A stretch of 64,000 nucleotides of DNA from Endomychus coccineus (GCA_958510875.1 OY294067.1:54944039-55008038); one strand, 5' to 3'; counted from the stretch's first letter, positions 20,516-31,199 are shown. The notes: generated by a model not told the origin, from the letters alone. Translations and numbers: made by a program.

Positions 20516-21040
20516 TAGTATTGGTTTTAAGGATACAGAATTTACCATACGTTATGATTTAATTCTTTGTTTATTGAAAGTTTAAATTTACCCGAACTGC
20601 AAAGTCCAATTCTTGACAATTGCTTCATCACACTGTGACATTTTTAAAGCCAGCTATATGTTTTTTATCAATATGGAGTTAAATTAGGAAAGGCTCATCT
20701 TCTATTCGAATTAAAATTCCTAAGGCGCGTACATTTCACTAATTGAGATCTTTTCAAGTACAGATTCAAACACAATGGTGGGTAGTTTGAGTGCATGCTC
20801 AGATTGCTCCTTAGATACTCATCACAAGTGGTACTACGCCTGGGAGTGCTCTGAATAATAAAAATCTGCAAGAAGAAATGGAAATATTCAACTCATTTGT
20901 TAAATTGCCACTACATAACTAAAGTCTAGACAATATCCATTGTGGCAATATACAATCTAATAGGATTGTTGGTTATAAGTTTGGAGTATTTCGTCACATT
21001 CTTCTTGATTTACTTTAATCAGATATTGCCTATTTGTGCT
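20516..21040. other. unassigned stretch
   Basis: No gene. 20590-20660 has a TTCATCACACTGTGACA block similar to PLE terminal regions elsewhere, but too short to call. Confidence 0.3.
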
Positions 21041-21479
21041 GATTGTAGCTCAGCCAAGTTAGGGCTTGGGAAGTAGTATTTCCGAAAAAACGTTAAAATG
21101 AAACGTGAACCAAATAAATCCAATGGTGAAGGCCATTACTTTAGGATGATTTATTATATTGATATAATCAAATAAAACACTTTTACTCCGTTTTTTATCA
21201 CACATATTATAGAAACAAATCGTGACTGGTGACCATAGTTTCGACACTAGCGTGTCATCTTCAAACGATATATGGAAATATGAATAATCTTGTCTATTTA
21301 TGGTACAATATAAAACACTGATAATAAGTGGTATTTTGGTTTGAGGAATACATTGTTAGAATAGTATAATTGAGATTGGATGATGAGGTAGAGTTAATAT
21401 TGTGACATTAATATGGAGGTATACTGAGGAGGCACAAGAGGATTGTGAGAAATTTTACGTTATCAAGATATCAAACAGA

Positions 21480-21770
21480 ATGGTGTAGAACCGATTTGAT
21501 TGAAAATTTCTATTGATTCTGGTGTTTTTAATTTAAAACCTCTACTCTGGTTAATTGAAATTTTAACTTCATCTGAATTTGGAAAGTGTGCCCTGTTTCT
21601 AAAATATGGTTAGAGGAAGATGAATCTCCTTTATTAAGTCTGAAAGATCGAAAATATTCCATATATCTAGTTAATATATTACGACTAGATATACCGATGT
21701 AAAATATATCCCAGTCTGAACAAGTTAATTTATATACTCCGGGCTTATCAAACTTATTTGTTTTTTACTG
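21480..21770 (-). pseudogene. PLE GIY-YIG endonuclease end, minus-strand copy
   Basis: Reading minus from about 21770, fragments resemble KPGVYKLTCSDWDIFYIGIS, RNILTRYMEYF, SSSSNHILETGHTF and FQLTRVEVLNLK. This is the GIY-YIG domain with its YIG box, the conserved arginine and the H.L.TGH tail that closes PLE proteins. The end near 21480 corresponds to the C-terminus. It is interrupted by stops. Confidence 0.7.
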
Positions 21771-21869
21771 TTTTCTTTTCAATGCTACAGATGAAACAAA
21801 TGAGTTCAATAAACCTGGAGTATATGAATTAACCTGTTCAGTGTATGGTAACTTTCAAATCGGTAGATC

Positions 21870-22190
21870 TATCACACTATGAACAGGTTAATTTATATAG
21901 GTACTCCAGGCTTATCAAACGTTTCTTTTATCCTATTTTTCGTTCAATGCTGAATATGAAACAGATAAGCTCAATAAACCTCGAGTACATAAATTAATCT
22001 GTTCAGACTGTGATTTTATATCGGTAGATCTAGTAGTAATATAGAAATTAGACATAAAGAACATTTTCGATTCTAGATGTCGTAAAACAGATTCATCTTT
22101 CTCAAACCATATTTTAGAAACAGGGAAAACTTCTCCAAATTTAGATGGAGTTGAGCCAGAGTAGAGGTTTTAAATTAAGCACACTAGAAT
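21870..22190 (+). pseudogene. PLE GIY-YIG endonuclease end, plus-strand copy with inverted scrap
   Basis: From about 21970 the plus strand reads KPRVHKLICSDCDF, a degenerate YIG box, IKNIF and SSFSNHILETGKTSPNLDGV. This is the same module as 21480-21770 in opposite direction. 21800-21960 holds two further short inverted scraps of the GVYKL..CSD block. Stops occur throughout. Confidence 0.65.
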
Positions 22191-22539
22191 CAATGGAATT
22201 TCGACAAGCAATAATACAGGCTTCCTCATAATTTATTGCTTTTTGGCTTTGGCTTACAAGATTATCAGTCCGACTTGAATTATTGTTGATCTGATATAGT
22301 TTTTGGAAATTCAATGGTGGAAGGCATATTATCATATTGATATAATAAAATAAAACACTTCTACTTTTCCTTTTATCACATTTATTATAGAAACAATAAA
22401 TCATGACTATAATTTCGACATTAGCGTGTCCTCTTCAAATGTCAATTTTGCCAATAACGAGCAAAACAATTTGAACAAAGGATCTCAATAAGTTGCTTCA
22501 AAAAATGTACCAAATTCAAATAATACTAAAACATATATA

Positions 22540-23010
22540 AACAAACACCTTCATTCTCATAAGAACACTGATTGGTCGCCTGTAAAATCTATCAAACATA
22601 AAATAAAAACCAACAATTTAATGCTTACCAAAGCCGATAAATCTAATGCAACTGTCATCCTGGATAAAATAGATTATGACGATAAAATGAATATATTTGT
22701 TTCGCCAGATTTGACTCAAATCAAGAGACCAATTCCAGTTAAGAACTGAATAATTTGTAGAATATAGCCAAGTTTCATTTAATAGTAAATTTGAAAAGTT
22801 GGGTAGGTTAACTAACTGTAATCCATATCCTCCTAAGCTTTACGGCCTCATAAAAAATAGCAAACTTAATGCTCCTATCCTGTAGTATCCTATGTTAATA
22901 GACCTACACATAATCCAGCGGTAAAAATAAATTCAATTTTTGAAAATATAAGTATGCAGAAAAAACTCATCAGAACTTTCAAAGTTAATAAACAGATTAA
23001 CTTTCCCTAA
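22540..23010 (+). pseudogene. PLE reverse transcriptase N-terminal segment
   Basis: The plus frame reads NTDWSPVKSIKHKIKTNN, LMLTKADKSNATVILDKIDY and, after a frame change, PPKLYGLIKNSK and VVSYVNRPTHNPA. These match the LTKADKGNATVI and LYGLPKIHK..PLRPIVS blocks that open PLE reverse transcriptases. It is truncated before the catalytic aspartates. The sequence after 23010 decays toward the right-hand terminal repeat. Confidence 0.75.
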
Positions 23011-23650
23011 AAATAGAATTTTAGTATATTTTGATGATTCAAATGCGTTTTCAAAGATTGTTCCTCAATGAATGTGAAATTTTGATAACAAATCTTCTGG
23101 GAAAATCACAAACAAATCTCGTATTAAAATCCGAGATAGAACAAGCTTTTGATCTTTGCCTTAGCCTAAATTATTGTCAATTTAATAACTAGTTTTCCTC
23201 ACAAAGTTAAAATTCAGCACAACCAGAGTAGAGGTTTCAAATTAAGCACACTAGGATGAATAGAACTTTTTAAAGGTATTAAAAATAATGACAATAAAAT
23301 TTTAAACAATCAATTAAATGTGTACTATAGCATTATGTCTGATGATAACGTAAGATTTCGCATAATCCTCTTATGCCTCCCTAGTATACCTCCGCATTAT
23401 TATTTCTTTATCAGAATATTAATTCTACCACATTATCCAATTTTAATTATACTATTCTAAAAATGTATTTCCCTAACCGGAACCCCACTTGTTACCTGTG
23501 TCTTATATTGTACCATAAATACCAAAGATTATTCATATTTTCATACATCAATATTGTTTGAAGATGGCACGCTAGTGTCAAAACTATAGTCACGATTTAT
23601 TTCTATAATATATGTATAAAAACATAATAAAAGTGTTTTATTTTCAAGTA

Positions 23651-24840
23651 TCAATATGAGCTATATGAACATTCATCAAAATTGTTCCGAACAAATATTG
23701 TTTGTGAAGAAATTTCCTATAGGAATCAATTTTTCACAATACTCGCACTCAATTTGTTCAATTGTAGTCGGCTATAAAGAAAAAAAAACATTTAAATGTG
23801 GTTACGCTAATAATTTTTGTTTGAAAACATTTACCACAGTTTCTTCTTCGAAAATAAAAACTTTAAACTTCAAAGTTGAAATTATTATCGTGGATTCGCA
23901 TAATTCTTCATTATTTTGTGTGTAATTTCGATCACAAGATGTTTCGAAAATTGTTATTGCCTTTAATGTTTGAAGAATAGCAAGTTCAGGTATAGAGATT
24001 GGTGTGAAAAGAACGTAGCCATTACTCGAACTTAAATTTCTAGATCATATTGTTAACAAAAATGGCCCAAGTTGCAAAATAAAATAAAACAATGGATTTG
24101 CAGTAAAAATCATGTTCAACGTGAATTATTGTTAATGTGACTACTAAAGGAACGATCATAAGTGTCACTTGGAGATAATTGCATAGCAGCGACAAGCAGA
24201 TTAATTAAAAACTTATTCATGAAATAACAGCCAACTGGGCTATACTATTTCGCATAAACAAATTTAACTGAAGAAGTGTATAGAATTGACCCAATCCTTC
24301 GTATAAATTATATTAATTGAATTTCACATTTGAAGCATTTTTGGCAAACACCGATAAATGAGAATAGAAAATCCCTCATACTTACTACAAATGAAGGCTA
24401 TCAACTTAAGTGAGCTTATCAGTAAAAAAACATTCATAATACAAAATATTTCCGAAAGTCATCCCAATAGGCAAAATGGAGCTGTTCAAGGCATCAAGGT
24501 TTGGTGATCACAGAACAAGTAAAGTAAGTTCGGACAGGACATATGACAAACCATGGTTACAACCTTCTGTGGTGTGCAGGTCCTTAGTATGGTTTGGCAA
24601 ACATTACCATGTGGTGTTAAGGTTCTTATGGTCGGTAGCTGTAATAACTCGATGATTAATCATGGTTTATTGTAACACTTTTACACTTTGCTGACCTAAC
24701 GTTTATGTTGCGTATTTATCATCATAACTTTTGTATTTACTATATCGGTAGCGTACCTAGGTGACGGTACCGATTCTCCTTAAGAAAGTAGAGCAATTTA
24801 TTGAATTAAGTACATTCATGGAATCTGATGAAATAATCTC
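23651..24840. other. unassigned stretch
   Basis: A short frame at 23656-23925 has no recognised domain. 24500-24840 is probably the 3' untranslated region of the minus-strand non-LTR fragment that follows. No poly(A) tail or target duplication is evident. Confidence 0.3.
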
Positions 24841-24849
24841 TGTTATTCA

Positions 24850-25500
24850 GGGTTGCTTTTTATCCATTCCAGTCGGATGACTCACAAGCATTCCATAACT
24901 AGTTCCCTTTCTGTTCTTTTCCTTCTGTTGCGCTCTTCAGGGATAACCTAGGCAACCCGGAAATTGCATATTTCTTGCGATCTAGTTCTTCGCATTCTGA
25001 CAATATGTGTTTGGTTGTTTCAGGTGAGGTCTCTATTGTACAGTCCCATTTTGTGCAGGTGTTCTCTCTTTGAACATTGACCAGTGAGGAGTTCTGTTGT
25101 TATTCGTACCTGATTACTACTCAGGTTGACTAGTTCTTCAGTTCTGTTTTTCGATGGTTCTCTAATGAATGTTTCCCGTGCATTCGAGATGCTTCTTTCT
25201 ATCACTTTGTTTTCTTTTACCAGACCCATATGTACCCTCGAACAGCGGTTTTTGTCACTCCTAGCGCAGGCTCTGGACCAATATATGAGGCTGATGAGCC
25301 CAATCTGGCTGGTTTATAAACTTTATCATTGCCCTCGATGCCACAGAAGTTCTGGGAACTGCACCAATATTATTCGATTGTCTTTCGCCAGAGCTTTGAG
25401 TTCTTCATTACATTCCCTTACCAGTCTTTTGTCACTATGGTGTTCAAGAGTACCTTCAGTGATGTCTGGATGTCCGTACTCATTCTGATCAATGCACTTC
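24850..25500 (-). pseudogene. RNase H domain and Cys/His tail of a non-LTR retrotransposon ORF2
   Basis: Minus-strand pieces in order: a degenerate S.DIQTSLKVLLNTIVT (RNase H SDS block, near 25480), RLVRECNEELKALAKDNRII and a corrupted PGH.GIEGNE block. YIGPEPALGVTKTAV-like sequence follows, then LSSNQVRITTELLTGQCSKR, HLHKMGLYNRDL and TTKHILSECEELDRKKYAI. This is the standard end of an RNase-H-bearing ORF2 (R1/I/Loa-like). Frameshifts and stops separate the pieces. It is a different lineage from the intact element at 6.9-12.5 kb. Confidence 0.8.
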
Positions 25501-26639
25501 CCTCTTGTGTTGTTTTCCCTTTCACATTATAGGATTGCGTACATCTCCACTCTCAATGAGGTACTGAGCTGAGAGTTTCTTCCCCCACTATATTTTTCAG
25601 CACCAGATCCTTCTCTAATCCTGAATATCTGTATTCCGTATCCCTCTCATCAGGTTTGTCCCAGATGTTGTCTGTGCACTCCCTTTGTTCCGGTATAATT
25701 ACCTCCAAGTTAGTGTTGAGGAAGTTATTGGGAGTAAAGTTGTCTGTTGAGTTCATTTCGAAAATGTTACCTGTCACAATTTCACTGAGTCTATCATGTT
25801 AATAATGTCAATTTGGGATAGGTAGTCCCATGGCAGTTGTTGGTGTTGTTTCCATAGCTCCCGCTATACTGAGGCAGCCAGATGTTTATACTTCGTTCAA
25901 CTCGCAACTTTCTTCTGGATGTCTTTGTTCAACATACCAAGGATTCATAAGTGATAATAGATTTCCCCATAATGTTGAGTGTGGGGACGCTTGAGAATTG
26001 ATTCTTGTAAGAACTTTTGTTCAAAGCATCCTTGATGGATTTTATGGTTTATTTTTTGTTTCAACCTTTTTCCGAATTCATGCGCCTCTAAAAAGTGAGG
26101 AACAGAAAATATTCAGTTGAATTTTAGCTGCACGACCCAAAGGCTATTATATAGCTGTGAGAAAAGATGAAAAATCTCTATAACTTATGTGACGAAATGA
26201 GGGTTTTTGGGTTTATTAGACTATTATGAGTTTTAATTGTGAGATAAGCTCAGAGATGAAATTTCAATGTTTATTTTGTAATACATGACTTCAAGCATTG
26301 AATAAATCCCTAATGGGTTCAATTTTCTTCAATTTCTATCAAATTTGAAACAGTGCACATTTTTAGATGACGATTTTGAACTGGAAGATATTTATACCTA
26401 TATCCATTCACAAACAATGCCGCTTGGGGTGAATATCAAATATGTTCCGGTTGATTTCCTACTACTCAGCCCTGAGCTATTTTCAACATTGCCGTTGAAC
26501 AATTCGCCATGTATGTGGCCATGAATATTTCACTCTTTCGTGCTTTATGGGTGTGGAGAAGATGCATTGATTTATAGAATACAAAAAATGTAGATCGCTT
26601 TATTTTAAATCTGCATGCATATGAATTTCACAATATGTT
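25501..26639. other. probable non-LTR debris and unassigned sequence
   Basis: A minus frame at 25553-25777 is open but has no domain I recognise. The interval lies between two pieces of RT-derived sequence on the same strand and may be eroded body of the same element. Confidence 0.3.
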
Positions 26640-27120
26640 TCAATGCTCTACCTAATGACTTCTCTGGTTCGGTCGTTGTTATGTTGTAATTGAGTTCCCT
26701 AATAATGGTATATTCTCACTAGTTCTATAATTCTATAATCAGATCCGTGTTATAATCACCATGAGCTCTGCTGGCGCTGTGAAGAGATTTTTCATCTTCA
26801 AGGAACATGTCCTTGGTATTCCAATGCGCCTGCTGACTTCTTCAATTTGGTCGATATCTTCTGATTGTGTTCTCAAGTGATGATAATTTCCTTTTGGAGT
26901 GTTACCTATAATCAAGTCTGTCTTATATTCAGTATGGGTTTTGCTGATACTGTGAAGAAGTTTTTCATCCTCAGGTCCTTGCAATCTCAATGCCTATTGA
27001 CTTCTCTAGTTTTGATCGTTGTTATCTTCTAATTGTGTATCCAAGTAATGATATATTCTCACTAGTTACATTGGAGTGTTACCAATAATGAACTATGTGC
27101 TATCATCATTATGGGTTTTG
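26640..27120 (-). pseudogene. reverse-transcriptase C-terminal fragment, tandemly triplicated
   Basis: Three imperfect direct units of about 170-180 bp begin near 26640, 26823 and 26990. On the minus strand each reads along the pattern IIGNTP..., YHHLRTQSEDIDQIEEV, RRIGIPRTCSLKMK, LLHSISKTH. That fits the segment after the catalytic palm in RTE/craniofacial-type reverse transcriptases (YLGTQI..D....EV.RRI..AR..FLKMK.L). The middle unit is open for 83 codons. Repetition of one protein segment in tandem is not a normal RT structure. Confidence 0.6.
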
Positions 27121-27590
27121 ATGATGTGCATATATGTGGAGGGACATAACCTCAAAATCCTTGAAATGCAGGTAAAGAAAGACCTAAAAATTATGTAAGA
27201 TATTCTTTAATCGGAGGACTCATTAAGATTAAGACGCACGTGCGTCCAAGGTTCTTACTTTGCCAAGGCAAGCGAGCAGCGAGCAAATGTCGCTGCAATT
27301 ATTAAATCACGAGGTGCTCTTAAAAAGCTAAATAGGAAGAGGCAAATTTCGGAAATTCTAGGGGATGATATAAGGAATAAGCTTTTATGAATGTTTCATC
27401 CATTTTCCATTCCATTTTGAATCAGCTTCTCGAATATTGTAACCTGTTTCTGCCCCCAAATGTTCAATTTAGGGTGGAAGAAGTCACTTAATTTTTCCTT
27501 ATAACATTAGATGATCTACTCTGGTTTCCGGATTGGTGGGTCCAGACTCCTTGATGCATCTTTTAGTTCATAGTTTGTATAGATAGTTTT

Positions 27591-27592
<2 letters not shown>
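27121..27592. other. unassigned stretch
   Basis: No gene or repeat recognised before the CT microsatellite. Confidence 0.3.

Positions 27593-27676
<84 letters not shown>
27593..27676. repeat. (CT)n microsatellite, about 42 uninterrupted units
   Basis: 84 bp of pure CT without a single interruption, which implies recent expansion or strong slippage. Pure GA/CT tracts bind GAGA-type factors in insects; no promoter is evident beside it. Confidence 0.98.
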
Positions 27677-27679
<3 letters not shown>

Positions 27680-27969
27680 ATCGCGACATAAAAATATTTC
27701 CGACAGTCTATTCACCTTTACAGATGTGTTGGTTATTAAGCTCCTTTTTTATACGCTTCTGTCTACTGATTTTACGCCTCCTAATAAGAACATCGAACTC
27801 TACGAGATATCAGTAATGCTTGATCTCTGTCCGGCTGTGCTGTTTGGTTTACAGTTGCTGTTCAAAACACGCGGGTTACATCTAAGAAAATAAGTTGGAT
27901 CTTATTTCCGCAAACTCTTTTAACTAGGAGTTCGCTATAGCTTAACAAGGAGCTTTGTAAGAGTCGGAC

Positions 27970-28440
27970 TCAAGACTCCTAACTACAGGGTTTATTCCTT
28001 ATTTTCGTCGGACTGAGACTTTTTACGGACTTGAACTTAACATTCCAATTAATTTATTCTCGGTATGCGATTCGGAGTGTTTTCTCGAAAGACTTATGAT
28101 ATAGCAAGACAAGGTGATTATTCTCAGGAGATGAATACACTACCTCCAACTACCAGGGTTGTGCCTTGTGTATGCTTTCGGTGTCGGTCAATTACTGATA
28201 AACCAAACAAGGTGCTTCTCGAAACCTCCAACTACCAGGGTTGTACCTTTTTGGTGCTGTTGGAGCGGATAATTATTACGAAGCTAACAGTCGAATGCGA
28301 AACCTCCAATTGCCAGAGTTATGTTATGTCTTGTTTATGCAATCGGTAACGGATATTTATCCATAAGCTAGACAAGGTGGTTCGCAAGAATCGAACTCTA
28401 AACTTCCAACCACGAGGTTTATTCCTTGTTCACGCTGTTC
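27970..28440. repeat. imperfect tandem repeat, 78-101-bp units
   Basis: The block CCTCCAACTACCAGGGTT recurs, with variation, near 27977, 28042 (weak), 28143, 28225, 28303 and 28403. It is followed each time by a CCTTGTTTATGC-like stretch, then ATAATTATTA and a CAAGGTG..TCG end. The 94-codon frame at 28065-28349 lies within it and repeats its own peptide SNYQGCTF/SNCQSYV, so it is a by-product. Confidence 0.75.
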
Positions 28441-29530
28441 ACGTTGTCAGTGACGGGTAATTATTAAGAATCTACTTTTACGGGAAAATTGAATAAGTAA
28501 GAATTAAAATCTGACTTAGGCAACGAAGTGGAATCCAATCAATTTTACGGAATCAAAACTAGAAAATTATGCTCACTCTCCAACCTTCCGGTAATAATAT
28601 TATAACGGCGGAGTGCAACACGGTTTGCTGTTTTCTCGGTACTCGGCTAGTAGGAAAGTCCTCTGTCTTGTCACTCGGCTAGCATAAAAGTCCAGTTCGA
28701 AGCGGAATCGAACATCTTTTATACTCTCCGAGGTGAGTGACGTAAATCGCCAAGGTGAGCTGCTGTCACATTCCGTTGACCAGTTTTTCTACATAGACAT
28801 GCACAAATTTTGATCACTCAACTTTGACCGATGGATTTCACTTGAATTGACTATGTAGAAAATTACCTAAGTAATGAAACATGCTTCTATATACATATAT
28901 GTATTTATCAAAGGCAGAATTCACTGATGCAGATCAGGCAACGCCTTCCAAGATTAGAATCGGGATGTCACGCGAGTTTCAACTAATCGCAGCCGTTTCA
29001 GCGGTAGGAGGAAATGTTTTACGGCATTATATTTTCTAGAAAATGTACAACACAAAAACGTAACTATAAAAATAAATTACTCATGAAAACGGAGCTTTAT
29101 TAACCATCAATTCTGATATATAAAAAGAATAGAAACCTGAAAAATTTGTTCAGAACTCATTCTAACGATATTGCATTGCTATCTACCCATTGCTGAATCA
29201 ATTGGGCAACTATCAGGCTATGAATCATGCTTCTTTCCAATGAAGTGCTGTACTAAGATTTATAGAAACGATTCATCAAAGAACATATTTTCGTGTTTCC
29301 ATCCAGGTTTCTCGTAAATAGTGGAAGTATCTGTATTACACATGATTATTGACATTATTTTCATTAAAGCAGGTATAAAATATCTTCCCAATGTGTGAAA
29401 CGTAAGACTCATCTCATCGAAAACTCCAAATAATTTACTTTCACGCCTAATTGGAATGTAGTTCGATAATATTTGTATTGTACAGAATTGATGATGACAT
29501 CTATTTGTTTACGTTTTGAGTCAACCAAAT
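28441..29530. other. unassigned stretch
   Basis: 28500-28760 has moderately higher GC and repeats the phrase CGGCTAG twice (ACTCGGCTAG at about 28642 and 28674), possibly part of the tandem-repeat-bearing element. The rest shows nothing. Confidence 0.3.
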
Positions 29531-29625
29531 TTTTAAGCTGTTGCATATAGCTTTTATCGCGGGCTTTGAGCGCGGCGACAGAATCAAGAAATTCCGTAAC
29601 GAAAAATAATGTAAGACCTAAACAC
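29530..29625 (+). repeat. extra copy of the Helentron 5'-end block
   Basis: AAGCTGTTGCATATAGCTTT is followed by ATCGCGGGCTTTGAGCGCGG and CGACAGAATCAAGAAATTCC. The same block starts the Helentron copies at 29921 and 40137. Here it is followed by about 300 bp of unrelated sequence before the next copy. It could be an orphan end, a solo remnant or a tandem 5' end. Confidence 0.75.
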
Positions 29626-29920
29626 CTAACATGTGTCAAATTAATTAATTAATTTGAAGTTTCTAAAAGTTAGAAATTTCGCTATTTTGTACGAATGTTA
29701 TAACACTCTAGCGCTTTAGACTCCGGGATTTTCACGTGGCCTATCGATATTAGAAGGTACGAATTATTTGAAAACATAATCGCATGAACTCCAGACGTCC
29801 TATGTAATTAGCTACGAACGAAATCATTTTGACATATGCCTCTAGGAGCTCGCTACGCCTCAGTTAGAGTTTATACGTTTGACGCGCGTAGCAGAGACCT
29901 GAGAATACCTGTTTCTATTA

Positions 29921-31195
29921 AGCTATTGCATATAGCTCTGATCGCGGGCTTTGAGCGCGACGACCGAATCAAGAAATTCCGTAACGAAAAATAACAGGAA
30001 CTCGTTTATATTGCGCTCTCTCGAGTGACTAATATTGAAAAATTGTATATCACGACAAAAAACGATAATTCTACATTCAAGTTTTATAATAATCGAAGGC
30101 AAGCTGCATCGGCTGCATCTTTGTTGCAAGAATTCAAAAGACTGCCTTCAAATAGTGTTCAGACGACAGCTCAAAGTGTCTTAGATTTCATTAGTAATAG
30201 AAATGGCATTCCAATAATGACTTTCAATTGCCAAAGTCTAAATAGTCACAAATACGATTTACAAGATTCAGTTACGAGACAAACAAATGTGTTATTTCTT
30301 ACCGAAACTTGCATGGCGCATGATAATCCGATTGAAATACCTAATTTCAATTGTATTGTTCAATTCAAACGAGATACTATTCCAGAAGGTGTGGTAGCTA
30401 TTTACCAAAATAATAATAATGTAACTAATATCATGACTCCGAATATTGGAATAAATATTGCTCACGTTAGCGATGTTAATGTTAGGCGCTCATTTGTTGG
30501 AGATATTTGTGCGTGCTCATGCAAACTTAGAAATGGCCTACACATAGTCATGGTAGCAATTTACATTTCTTCGAATCAAAAATTGGACGAGGTAGAGCAT
30601 TTTATTCATCGCACTTTACTGGAGTACACTGAAGAAGGGTCGAAAATACTTGGTACAAATGGTAATAAATTTCCACTTGTCTTGGCTGGCGATTTCAACA
30701 TCAACTTCGCTGATGAAAAATCAGAGCGGTTGACAACTTTTCTTTCGGAAAAATTGAATTTGAAAATGAATAATGATCCACAAGAATCCACAACAAAATA
30801 TGGGACCACCATTGACGCGGTATTTTCCAGATATTTAGAGGATATCAAGTCTCAAACTTATGTCTCTTATTTCAGTTATTCAGTTACCATAAGTCTATAG
30901 TTTCAATGATAACAAATTCCTGAATAACCTACATGTATTGTAAGATGATAAAAATATTTTAAACGATATTAACTTTTCATTTATTCAATAACATAAAAAA
31001 AAAATGTTTTCTTATCGGTCACCACGCTCAAAAAGTGTAACTTGAATTAATATCAAAGAAAAAACTTGAATTAAAATATCAAAGAAAAAAAATACTGCAT
31101 AAATTTAAAAAAATAAATAATTATAATTGCATAAGTTGAGAAAAAATGCTATGCAATAGCTTTACCGCGGCATTCCCCGAGTGCCTCACGTATTT
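29921..31195 (+). mobile_element. Helentron derivative A: termini plus endonuclease only
   Basis: The 5' block (TTAAGCTATTGCATATAGCT then ATCGCGGGCTTTGAGCG) is followed after ~100 bp by the C-terminal endonuclease ORF of a Helentron protein. A non-coding tail follows, then the 3' block GCTATGCAATAGCTTTACCG with CCCCGAGTGCCTCACG (31148-31190). The Rep nuclease and helicase that drive rolling-circle transposition are absent. The 5' and 3' blocks share the palindromic phrase GCTATGCAATAGC, as expected for Helentron subterminal inverted repeats. It would need an autonomous Helentron elsewhere. Confidence 0.8.
30025..30900 (+). CDS. Helentron C-terminal AP-type endonuclease ORF, lone
   Basis: The open frame is 291 codons beginning at a GTG; the first ATG is at about 30217, just before TFNCQSLNS. 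Residues 20-60 (FYNNRRQAASAASLLQEF, QSVLDFISNRNG) match the linker between helicase and endonuclease in insect Helentron proteins. The endonuclease has Asn (FNCQS), Glu (LTETC), AGDFNINFA and TTIDAVF. The last catalytic motif (SYHKPIV in copy B, 40890) is lost: an 8-bp duplication TTCAGTTA at about 30870-30886 shifts the frame to a stop at 30900. It is therefore probably inactive despite a long ORF. Confidence 0.8.
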   Translation: MTNIEKLYITTKNDNSTFKFYNNRRQAASAASLLQEFKRLPSNSVQTTAQSVLDFISNRNGIPIMTFNCQSLNSHKYDLQDSVTRQTNVLFLTETCMAHDNPIEIPNFNCIVQFKRDTIPEGVVAIYQNNNNVTNIMTPNIGINIAHVSDVNVRRSFVGDICACSCKLRNGLHIVMVAIYISSNQKLDEVEHFIHRTLLEYTEEGSKILGTNGNKFPLVLAGDFNINFADEKSERLTTFLSEKLNLKMNNDPQESTTKYGTTIDAVFSRYLEDIKSQTYVSYFSYSVTISL

Positions 31196-31199
31196 TTTG

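Larger units (their letters stand above)
21085..23650. mobile_element. mirrored cluster of Penelope-like element fragments
   Basis: The terminal-repeat segment with the GAAGATG-hairpin-GAAAC motif occurs three times: about 21120-21270 and 22300-22445 in one direction, 23540-23650 inverted. The outer pair extends as an inverted repeat for roughly 300 bp (21150-21480 against 23330-23640). Inside are opposed copies of the GIY-YIG-coding end and one RT N-terminal segment. It looks like two or more PLE insertions head-to-head, as often seen for this class, later eroded. Nothing is intact. Confidence 0.75.

Noticed and set aside
21141..23650. CRISPR-like or LTR-retrotransposon interpretation of the repeated 21.1, 22.3 and 23.5-kb segments
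   Set aside because: Repeats are few, long and partly inverted, with no spacers, no primer-binding site and no gag-pol; PLE pseudo-LTRs explain them.
25291..25330. CTGATGA-containing sequence as a hammerhead ribozyme
   Set aside because: No GAAA arm follows a closing stem, and it lies inside RNase H coding sequence of a non-LTR element.
28065..28349. 94-codon frame
   Set aside because: It lies wholly inside the 78-101-bp tandem repeat and has no independent coding signal.
29530..31195. Reading the 30-kb endonuclease as part of a non-LTR retrotransposon
   Set aside because: The upstream linker and the FSYHKPIV-type end match Helentron proteins, and the flanking 5' and 3' blocks are Helentron-like; no RT follows.
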